Shown: piece after piece, positions 1 to 4,772 of the stretch
Layout of the letters: every line of letters starts with the position of its first letter
How positions within the stretch are numbered: position 1 is the stretch's first letter
Origin: an uncultured Lachnospiraceae bacterium
GTDB lineage: Bacteria > Bacillota > Clostridia > Lachnospirales > Lachnospiraceae
Direction of reading: 5' to 3'
Length of the DNA stretch: 6,083 bases
Assembly: GCA_934371505.1 (NCBI GenBank)
Contig: CAKRNW010000117.1
Coordinates: 1 to 6,083 of the forward strand
Translations under genes and position numbers: made by a program
Notes under the pieces: generated by a model
The model's database searches: none
Told to the model about the DNA's origin: nothing
What the model saw: the letters and a program-made list of their open reading frames with translations, nothing else

Positions 1-266
1 TTCCTGGCGCTTTCCGGAATCCGGGACACGATTTTGTGAAGATCCTCCATTCTGCAGATGTGAACAATCAGCGGATTGTCCGAAGGTCTTCCCTTGGCCG
101 CATAGATTTTTCTGGAAGAATCTGGGTTCAGGGCATCACCGCCCAGTCCGTAAACCGTCTCCGTAGGAAATGCCACAATGCCACCCTGCTGTAGAATTTT
201 CCCAGCCTTTCGAACGGCTTCCGGGTCAATCTGGTTTTCATCTATTTTTATGATTTGTGTATTCAT
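1..266 (-). CDS. tsaC: Threonylcarbamoyl-AMP synthase (TsaC/Sua5/YwlC family), N-terminal part
   Basis: Makes threonylcarbamoyl-AMP from threonine, bicarbonate and ATP, the first step of the t6A37 modification of ANN-decoding tRNAs, in the cytoplasm. The 88 complete codons in the window include the hallmark FPTETVYGLG at residues 33-42 and KGRPSDNPL at 58-66, the substrate and ATP-binding KxR and SxN signature of the YrdC fold. The C-terminal part lies beyond position 1, so a short TsaC/YrdC form cannot be told from the longer Sua5 form with its extra C-terminal domain. The start is placed at ATG 266. An in-frame ATG at 278 is possible, but the purine-rich GGGAAGG that could bind the ribosome lies almost against it, and family members usually begin near residue 1 of the chosen start. 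The gene is divergent from cwlD and has its own promoter at 300-328. Confidence 0.93.
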   Translation of the reverse strand, partial: MNTQIIKIDENQIDPEAVRKAGKILQQGGIVAFPTETVYGLGGDALNPDSSRKIYAAKGRPSDNPLIVHICRMEDLHKIVSRIPESAR

Positions 267-299
267 TGTAATTATCATGCCTTCCCTTCATTCCCGGTC

Positions 300-328
300 A
301 GTATAGCACACTTTGACTGGCATGTAAA
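300..328 (-). promoter_or_regulatory. Sigma-A-type promoter of tsaC
   Basis: Read on the minus strand: TTTACA (323-328), a 17-base spacer, then TATACT (300-305) preceded by TG to form an extended -10 (TGCTATACT). Transcription would start near 293, giving a leader of about 27 bases before ATG 266. The match to the housekeeping consensus is 5 of 6 at each box with ideal spacing. Confidence 0.7.
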
Positions 329-348
329 AGGAATGCTGTTCATATAAT
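320..348 (+). promoter_or_regulatory. Candidate sigma-E-like sporulation promoter of cwlD
   Basis: GCATGTA (320-326) and CATATAAT (341-348) are 14 bases apart. They resemble the Bacillus mother-cell sigma-E elements (-35 near GCATATT, -10 near CATACAAT). No TTGACA-like box lies 17 bases upstream of the TATAAT core, which argues against an ordinary sigma-A promoter; the nearest TTGACT (313-318) is 24 bases away. Family knowledge fits, since cwlD is a sporulation gene in Bacillus. The left element overlaps the -35 box of the divergent tsaC promoter. Confidence 0.45.
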
Positions 349-368
349 AGAAAACAAGAAACAGAAAA

Positions 369-1100
369 ATGAGTGATCCTTTTATGTCAAACATCTGGTT
401 CAAACGAAGTGCCTGTCTTGCCACTTTTCTCCTGTTAGCAGGAATCGCCTTTGCCCTCCACAGTAAATCCTCTTCCACCACTTCCATACTCACCGGCGGT
501 TTTTCTGCTCTGTCTGTCCGGCCAAAACCGGTGGTCTATATTGATGCGGGACATGGCGGCATTGATCCCGGTAAAGTGGGGATCAATAATGCATTGGAAA
601 AGGATGTCAATCTCTCCATTGTCATGAAATTAAAAAATTTTCTGGAAGCATCCGATGTGGAGGTGGTGTTAACCCGTGACACCGATCAAGGGCTGTACGA
701 TGAAAATAACAGCAATAAAAAAGTCCAGGATATGAAAAACAGGGTTCGAAAGATTGAAGAATCCCGCCCTGTCCTGGTGGTCAGCATCCATCAAAACAGC
801 TATCACGAAGAATACGTTCACGGAGCCCAGGTCTTCTACTATGAAACCAGTGCAGAGGGAAAACAGGCTGCCGAGATTCTGCAGGATCAGCTGGTCCGCA
901 CTTTAGATCCTGACAATCACCGGACTGCCAAAGCAAATGACAGCTATTATCTGTTGAAAAAAACCTCGGCACCTATTGTGATCGCCGAATGTGGCTTTCT
1001 TTCCAATAGCACCGAGGCTGCTAAACTGATTGACGATACCTACCAGGAGCGGGTTGCCTGGGCAATCCACCTTGGAATCCTCCGGTATCTGAATCACTGA
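369..1100 (+). CDS. cwlD: N-acetylmuramoyl-L-alanine amidase, CwlD type (Amidase_3)
   Basis: A zinc amidase that removes the peptide from muramic acid. CwlD, with the deacetylase PdaA, forms the muramic-delta-lactam of spore cortex that germination enzymes recognise. The protein has 243 residues, close to Bacillus CwlD. A hydrophobic segment at about residues 13-30 acts as signal or anchor, followed by a short linker and an Amidase_3 domain from about 54 to the end. Zinc ligands are visible: H62 in DAGHGGIDPG, E77 in LEKDVNL and H141 in SIHQNS; catalytic E207 lies in IAECGFLSN. There is no SPOR, SH3b or LysM domain, which supports CwlD over a vegetative AmiC. The start is uncertain: ATG 369 has a poor ribosome site, while the in-frame ATG at 384 follows GTGATC, complementary to the 16S tail, at a usable distance. 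The stop abuts the stop of the convergent GH18 gene. The assignment to CwlD rather than another short Amidase_3 protein is an inference. Confidence 0.88.
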   Translation: MSDPFMSNIWFKRSACLATFLLLAGIAFALHSKSSSTTSILTGGFSALSVRPKPVVYIDAGHGGIDPGKVGINNALEKDVNLSIVMKLKNFLEASDVEVVLTRDTDQGLYDENNSNKKVQDMKNRVRKIEESRPVLVVSIHQNSYHEEYVHGAQVFYYETSAEGKQAAEILQDQLVRTLDPDNHRTAKANDSYYLLKKTSAPIVIAECGFLSNSTEAAKLIDDTYQERVAWAIHLGILRYLNH

Positions 1101-2813
1101 TCATTGTTGTGCAAGGTAAGCGGCAAGCAAATCCCATACATAATCTGCCTGGAGTCCCAGTTTCCAGCCTGCCACACCTGCCAGATTGTATTGACTCATC
1201 ACGCCCAGTTTGGCCTGGATGGATTCCCCATCCTCCAGCCAGATCTGGCAAAGAGTATCTCCGCTTTCATATTCTCCGTAGTTCTGGCATACTTCGTCAC
1301 TCCACACCGGTGTCACACCATTCTGGGCCAGAATGTTCTGTGCGGTATTCATTCCCACAGACTCACAGGTTACATTTCCTCCCTGGGTTTTCCATACCCT
1401 GGTGTAAAAAGGAAGAGCGTTAATCACCTTCTCCTCAGGAACCATCGCAACCGTATCCGCAATTCCTTTACTTACATAACCGATGGAAGCCACGGAACCG
1501 GCCCCGCTTCCCGCATAGTGCTCATCATAACCCATAATAATCACATAATCCGCCCAGATCCCCTGCTCTGTGCGGTTATAATGTGCTGTGTATTCCGTAG
1601 GGACATAGTTATCAACAGAAAGCACGATTCCTTTATTGCGGCATACCACTGACAGTTCCCGGATAAACTGAATATAATCCTCTCCGGCCTGCATGTTGAC
1701 CTGTTCGAAATCCACATTAATTCCATCAAAGCCATACTCTTCCACTGCGGCAATCAGATTATTACACAGAGTATTGCGAGCCGTCGTAGAGGAAAGAAGC
1801 TCCTTGGAATTCACATCCGCACTGGGTTCATCCACATTGCTGACAAGCGCCCAGACCTCTAATCCCATGTCATGCGCCGTATCCACATAATTTTTGTTGG
1901 CAATATTTAAAATATTACCCTGGTTATCACTTAAGAAAAATACAGTGGGAGAAACCACATTGATTCCGCTGGTTCCTTTCAGCCCTTCTCTGAGATAACT
2001 GCCATCCTGGGCTGACCAGAACTGCTGCCATACCATATTGATCTTATCATCTCTCTTGATATTGGTAAATACCGGTTCTGTGAAATCCGAAGCATAATCA
2101 ATCGCCACCGGTCCCACATTGTCCAGTCTCTTATTCTCCACATAACCGATAAAGCCGTCGATGGTCTGTACCTTCGACCACTCATCCATCTGCTCCAGCA
2201 CAATGACCTGCTCTCCAGCCTCCCGTTTCGTCAGGATTGCACTCTTGACACCGCCCCGCAGACGCACCGCGGTGTTTTTATTGATCGTTCCCTCTGTCCT
2301 TTCGCTCTCCTGCGTGTCAATCCACACACGATTGGGATCTGTATAAGGATAATAATGAAGATCCGTATATTGTGCCACGTAATCAGCTGCAATATACAGC
2401 GTATCATCTTCATAATAGGAAATCTTATAGTCAGTGGTGTTATCCACCGGCTGCTGGTTTTCATCTGTATAACTGTACTGGGAAGTTCCAAATGTGGTGC
2501 GGATCACATAGGTTGGCATGGTATATAACAGAAGCTGTTCCTTTACATCTGCATAAAAACGTTCATTAAAATACTTATGCACCGTGTCAAGATCAAAGTA
2601 TACTTCACCGTCCACGTACCGGGCATGTTCAGGAACGATGGTGTCTTTTAAAATAATTGCCATATCCGTATCAGAATATAAATGATAATATTCGTTTAAA
2701 TCCGCCTCTTCCTGTGAATAGGAATATTTCTCATATAGTTTACTGCCGAAGGTAACTCCTCCGATGATTAAAATCAAAAAAATGGCAACGAACACCGGAA
2801 TTGCTTTTTTCAT
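1101..2813 (-). CDS. SH3b-GH18 glycoside hydrolase, membrane-anchored or secreted, YaaH/SleL-like
   Basis: Predicted wall glycosidase of 570 residues, acting outside the cytoplasmic membrane on a GlcNAc-containing polymer, probably peptidoglycan. The start ATG follows AAAGGAG by 9 bases. Residues 4-23 are a hydrophobic N-terminal anchor or signal without a clear cleavage box. Residues about 45-168 are beta-rich and resemble the copper-amine-oxidase-N-like stalk domain. About 172-232 is a bacterial SH3 domain, a usual wall-binding module. The GH18 barrel runs from about 240 to 565, with the catalytic motif DGINVDFE at 363-370 (proton donor E370), MGYDEHY at 427-433 and a late core tryptophan in AGVAGW (W550). 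The YDEH block and the SH3b partner are typical of clostridial homologues of spore hydrolases YaaH and SleL, but LysM domains are absent, so the spore role is inferred. It is convergent with cwlD and expressed from its own promoter. Confidence 0.88.
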   Translation of the reverse strand: MKKAIPVFVAIFLILIIGGVTFGSKLYEKYSYSQEEADLNEYYHLYSDTDMAIILKDTIVPEHARYVDGEVYFDLDTVHKYFNERFYADVKEQLLLYTMPTYVIRTTFGTSQYSYTDENQQPVDNTTDYKISYYEDDTLYIAADYVAQYTDLHYYPYTDPNRVWIDTQESERTEGTINKNTAVRLRGGVKSAILTKREAGEQVIVLEQMDEWSKVQTIDGFIGYVENKRLDNVGPVAIDYASDFTEPVFTNIKRDDKINMVWQQFWSAQDGSYLREGLKGTSGINVVSPTVFFLSDNQGNILNIANKNYVDTAHDMGLEVWALVSNVDEPSADVNSKELLSSTTARNTLCNNLIAAVEEYGFDGINVDFEQVNMQAGEDYIQFIRELSVVCRNKGIVLSVDNYVPTEYTAHYNRTEQGIWADYVIIMGYDEHYAGSGAGSVASIGYVSKGIADTVAMVPEEKVINALPFYTRVWKTQGGNVTCESVGMNTAQNILAQNGVTPVWSDEVCQNYGEYESGDTLCQIWLEDGESIQAKLGVMSQYNLAGVAGWKLGLQADYVWDLLAAYLAQQ

Positions 2814-2841
2814 CTGTATAAACTCCTTTCCAATGTTCCAT

Positions 2842-2870
2842 ATTATAACAGACTATTCCTTTACCGTCAT
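2842..2870 (-). promoter_or_regulatory. Promoter of the GH18 gene
   Basis: On the minus strand an extended -10, TGTTATAAT (core 2842-2847), lies 17 bases downstream of ATGACG (2865-2870), a 4 of 6 match to the -35 consensus. Initiation near 2835 would give a leader of about 22 bases that includes the AAAGGAG ribosome site at 2823-2829. The perfect -10 with its TG extension makes up for the weak -35. It suggests housekeeping rather than sporulation sigma control. Confidence 0.65.
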
Positions 2871-2996
2871 TAGTTTTCCTCAGAAAAAATTCCCACAAAG
2901 CTTTTCACTCCGTTTCGTTAAAAGTCTTCCCGATTGGGCAGACTGTCATAGAGGGGTTTTATGTGTGAACGCACTTCATGGCTCAAATCCGGCAAT

Positions 2997-3230
2997 CTAT
3001 AGCTTAAAATAAAGTTCGTTTATCTTGTCATATCGGATCTCCCGTACAACACCTGCATCATCCATGATATAATCCGGCATATAAATCTCTTCGGTTTCTT
3101 CCCGAACGCAAATATTTGCGGTCATGTCCGGTGTGCATGGTATTCTTTCCTTTTTGATGGAAATTCCCTGCTGCATGGCATACGCAAGCTGTTCCGACAA
3201 AATCTGTTTCCGATCATGAATCGTGATCAC
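2997..3230 (-). CDS. Unrecognised small protein (77 residues), start codon unclear
   Basis: I do not recognise the family. The product has up to 77 residues and is soluble, with a helical N-terminus (DRKQILSEQLAYAMQQG) and a C-terminal half with likely beta strands (EEIYMPDYIMDD, VVREIRYDKI); there is no signal peptide or membrane segment. Amino-acid composition and frame length look like real coding sequence. The end 3230 is the first GTG in the frame, but that GTG is part of the Shine-Dalgarno itself, so it is a formal start only. ACG at 3222-3224 or ATT at 3219-3221 sits at a workable distance from the ribosome site, and no in-frame ATG exists upstream before a stop. Either initiation is non-canonical or the gene has lost its start. 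The gene precedes the GH18 gene on the same strand by 183 bases, but that gene has its own promoter. Confidence 0.5.
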   Translation of the reverse strand: MITIHDRKQILSEQLAYAMQQGISIKKERIPCTPDMTANICVREETEEIYMPDYIMDDAGVVREIRYDKINELYFKL

Positions 3231-3235
3231 CTCCT
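3225..3235 (-). promoter_or_regulatory. Full-length Shine-Dalgarno (11 of 11) for the 77-residue ORF
   Basis: The minus strand reads AGGAGGTGATC, complementary over 11 bases to the 3' end of 16S rRNA. The GTG that opens the ORF lies within it. After GGAGG there are 5 bases to ACG, 8 to ATT (both in frame) and 12 to an ATG that is in another frame and opens only 31 codons. A small interrupted hairpin, CATAC and CTC (3238-3242, 3248-3250) pairing with GAG and GTATG (3256-3263), lies just upstream. Confidence 0.6.
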
Positions 3236-3267
3236 CACATACAGAATCTCAAAAAGAGGTATGTTCC

Positions 3268-3426
3268 GTGATACAAAATCTTTTTGATGTGAAGATGACG
3301 GTAAAAGGACAATCTGACGAGACACCCGGACGCGTAAGAAATTTTGAATTATGCGTGGAATTTAAAAAGAAGTATTCTATAGATAGCAATAGCAAAGACA
3401 AGCTTTCAAGCTTTAAGACATCCTAA
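3268..3426 (+). CDS. Doubtful small ORF, 52 residues, unrecognised
   Basis: GTG at 3268 follows AAAGAGGT with 7 bases between, a reasonable ribosome site. The product is short and polar, with alternating hydrophobic residues (DVKMTVKG, NFELCVEFKKKYSID) suggesting beta strands, then a lysine- and serine-rich end. It has no signal peptide or known motif and I see no promoter upstream. It may be a real small protein, a gene fragment or chance. Confidence 0.25.
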   Translation: MIQNLFDVKMTVKGQSDETPGRVRNFELCVEFKKKYSIDSNSKDKLSSFKTS

Positions 3427-3427
3427 A

Positions 3428-3676
3428 TCAATATGAAGTTGAAATAAAATGAAAAACAAAGGATGATAAGGAACCGATCTGTTCCCTGCTGACTAACGAT
3501 AGAAAAAAAGAAGCATTTTGATACCTCCAGACATTACTGATTGTCCGTGGCGTCCCATGTGTATAATCATACAAAATATAATCGTATTCTGCAAGCTTTT
3601 TGTACAAATTCCATTGATTAAATTTTTCTAAACTCTCCGCACTTCTATTGACTAACGTTGGGACAGAGTTTATCAT
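3428..3676 (-). CDS. Doubtful small ORF, 82 residues, unrecognised, possible remnant
   Basis: The frame is open from an ATG at 3676, with a stop two codons upstream. The product is rich in aromatic residues (KFNQWNLYKKLAEYDYILYD, then a THGTPRTISNVWRYQN stretch) and looks more protein-like than a random frame. No ribosome site precedes the ATG: the nearby AAAGGAG belongs to mecA on the other strand. The ATG also coincides with the -10 box of the mecA promoter. It could be a fragment of a once longer gene; I cannot name a family. Confidence 0.25.
   Translation of the reverse strand: MINSVPTLVNRSAESLEKFNQWNLYKKLAEYDYILYDYTHGTPRTISNVWRYQNASFFLSLVSREQIGSLSSFVFHFISTSY
3648..3676 (+). promoter_or_regulatory. 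Sigma-A-type promoter of mecA
   Basis: TTGACT (3648-3653), 17 bases, then TATCAT (3671-3676): 5 of 6 matches in both boxes with ideal spacing. The transcript would start near 3683 with a leader of about 26 bases containing AAAGGAG at 3691-3697. No operator is evident. Confidence 0.72.
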
Positions 3677-3708
3677 AACTTAAATACAAGAAAGGAGTTT
3701 ATGCATCT

Positions 3709-4479
3709 ATGAAGATCGAAAAAGTAAATGATCATCAGATTCGCTGCACTCTTACCCGAGAAGATCTGGCAGTCCGTCAGCTAAAGATCAGCGAACTGGC
3801 TTATGGCACCGACAAAGCAAAACAGCTCTTCCATGATATGATGCAGCAGGCCTCCTTCGAATTCGGTTTTGAAGCAGAGGATATTCCTCTTATGATAGAG
3901 GCAATTCCGTTAAATTCTGAGTGCATTGTGCTCATCATCACCAAAGTGGAGGATCCAGAGGAGCTGGACACACGTTTTGCAAAATTTGCCCCCTCTATCC
4001 ATGACACGATTGACGAAGAAACTCTGGAAGATCTTGAGGAACTCCCTCCCTCCCAGGAAAAACCCTTTTCCGAAGAGATTGCAGAGCTTTTCCACAAGAT
4101 CCAGAAAGCAAAAGGAGAGGTTCCTGCCGCCCAGGCCTCCAAAGACGGCTCCGGTGTTTCCAGGAAACAGGCTTCTCCTGCACCGGTCTTGCGCATGTTT
4201 TCTTTTCAAAGCCTTCCGTCTTTGATTCGCCTTGCCGGTATTATCGGTCAGGAACCGTTGGGTGACAATGCCTTATATAAAGCAGAAAACGGCAGCTATG
4301 TGCTGGTTTTGGAGATCGGTGAACAGACCCCTTCCGCCTTTGGCCGTATCTGTAACATTGTTTCCGAATATGGAGATGCCATGAAGCAGCTGCCCGGAAA
4401 TGAGGCCTACTTTGCAGAACATTTCTCTCCGGTAATCAAAAGCCGTGCCCTGGAAAATCTGGTGGCACTTTCCAGATAA
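3709..4479 (+). CDS. mecA: MecA/YpbH-type adaptor protein of ClpC
   Basis: Adaptor that delivers substrates to the ClpC ATPase and ClpP protease and promotes ClpC hexamer assembly; it is cytoplasmic. The 256 residues show the family layout. The N-terminal substrate-binding domain spans about 1-95, with the well conserved ISELAYGTDKAKQLF, QASFEFGFEAEDIPLMIEA and TKVEDPEELDTRF blocks. An acidic, then lysine-, proline- and serine-rich linker spans about 96-158. The C-terminal ClpC-binding domain runs from LRMFSFQSL (161-169) to the end. It is longer than Bacillus MecA (218), mainly in the linker. The start ATG 3709 follows AAAGGAG by 11 bases, slightly long, and a three-codon ATG frame lies between them. 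The gene has its own promoter and a strong terminator, so it looks monocistronic. In Bacillus MecA controls competence through ComK; the substrate here is unknown. Confidence 0.95.
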   Translation: MKIEKVNDHQIRCTLTREDLAVRQLKISELAYGTDKAKQLFHDMMQQASFEFGFEAEDIPLMIEAIPLNSECIVLIITKVEDPEELDTRFAKFAPSIHDTIDEETLEDLEELPPSQEKPFSEEIAELFHKIQKAKGEVPAAQASKDGSGVSRKQASPAPVLRMFSFQSLPSLIRLAGIIGQEPLGDNALYKAENGSYVLVLEIGEQTPSAFGRICNIVSEYGDAMKQLPGNEAYFAEHFSPVIKSRALENLVALSR

Positions 4480-4500
4480 CTCTCATGACACTACGAAGAA

Positions 4501-4537
4501 AAAAGAGGTATCCCCCATAAAAGGTGACACCTCTTTT
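4501..4537. terminator. Bidirectional intrinsic terminator between mecA and the DUF1858 gene
   Basis: AAAAGAGGT (4501-4509) pairs with ACCTCTTTT (4529-4537), extended inward by TC/GA after one mismatch, around an A- and C-rich loop. On the plus strand the stem ends in TTTTATTT, and on the minus strand in CTCTTTTTTCTTC, so it can stop both convergent genes. It lies 21 bases after the mecA stop and 16 after the DUF1858 stop. Confidence 0.85.
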
Positions 4538-4553
4538 ATTTACGCTGTATGAT

Positions 4554-4745
4554 CTATGCCTCTTCGATGGCTGTCATTAACTCATCGATATTGATACCGT
4601 GTACCATGGCAGCCTCCTCAATGGATTCGCCCTGTGCGGAAGGACATCCTAAACAGTGCATTCCGGCACCTAACAGAATCGGTACGACGGCTTCATTGGT
4701 ACGGATTGCCTCACCGATAGTCATTTCTCTTGTAATTCCGGTCAT
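4554..4745 (-). CDS. DUF1858 hybrid-cluster-associated redox disulfide protein
   Basis: A small cytoplasmic protein of 63 residues, almost entirely one DUF1858 domain (TIGR03980, hybrid cluster protein-associated redox disulfide domain). The hallmark CLGCPSAQGES lies at residues 31-41, with the CxxC pair C31 and C34; it is preceded by TIGEAIRTNEAVVPILLGAGMH and followed by an amphipathic C-terminal helix. Members are thought to take part in thiol or metal-cluster redox chemistry, but no reaction is established. The start follows AAAGGAG by 8 bases, and the length is normal. No hybrid cluster protein gene is in the window. It has its own probable promoter, which lies inside the end of the GC-rich gene upstream; the gap to that gene is 27 bases, so read-through from it is also possible. 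Confidence 0.92.
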   Translation of the reverse strand: MTGITREMTIGEAIRTNEAVVPILLGAGMHCLGCPSAQGESIEEAAMVHGINIDELMTAIEEA

Positions 4746-4772
4746 TTTATATTCTCCTTTCGTTCAAAGTGT

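Larger units (their letters stand above)
3231..3708. other. Gene-poor AT-rich stretch with two doubtful small ORFs and the mecA promoter
   Basis: These 478 bases hold no recognisable gene. A 52-codon plus-strand ORF (3268-3426) and an 82-codon minus-strand ORF (3428-3676) converge with one base between their stops. Neither product resembles a family I know. A short tandem AAGCTTTC/AAGCTTT lies at about 3401-3416. The right end carries the promoter and ribosome site of mecA. The stretch could be decayed remnants of former genes. I see no transposase, tRNA or structured RNA in it. Confidence 0.5.

Noticed and set aside
313..348. Sigma-A promoter TTGACT with TATAAT for cwlD
   Set aside because: The spacer is 24 bases, far longer than the usual 16-18. 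The sigma-E-like reading fits better.
1104..1652. Plus-strand open frame of 182 codons opposite the GH18 gene
   Set aside because: It is antisense to the catalytic domain of a clear GH18 protein, has no family features and is rich in His, Ser and Ile as expected for a shadow.
2764..3012. Plus-strand open frame of 82 codons across the GH18 promoter
   Set aside because: It starts inside the GH18 coding region, covers that gene's promoter and ribosome site, and gives a product of no recognisable type.
3225..3235. GATCACCTCCT on the plus strand, identical to the end of 16S rRNA
   Set aside because: Only 11 bases match and the flanks differ from 16S. It is the complement of a minus-strand Shine-Dalgarno.
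3801..4196. Minus-strand open frame of 131 codons opposite mecA
   Set aside because: Serine-rich shadow of the acidic linker and N-terminal domain of MecA; no independent support.
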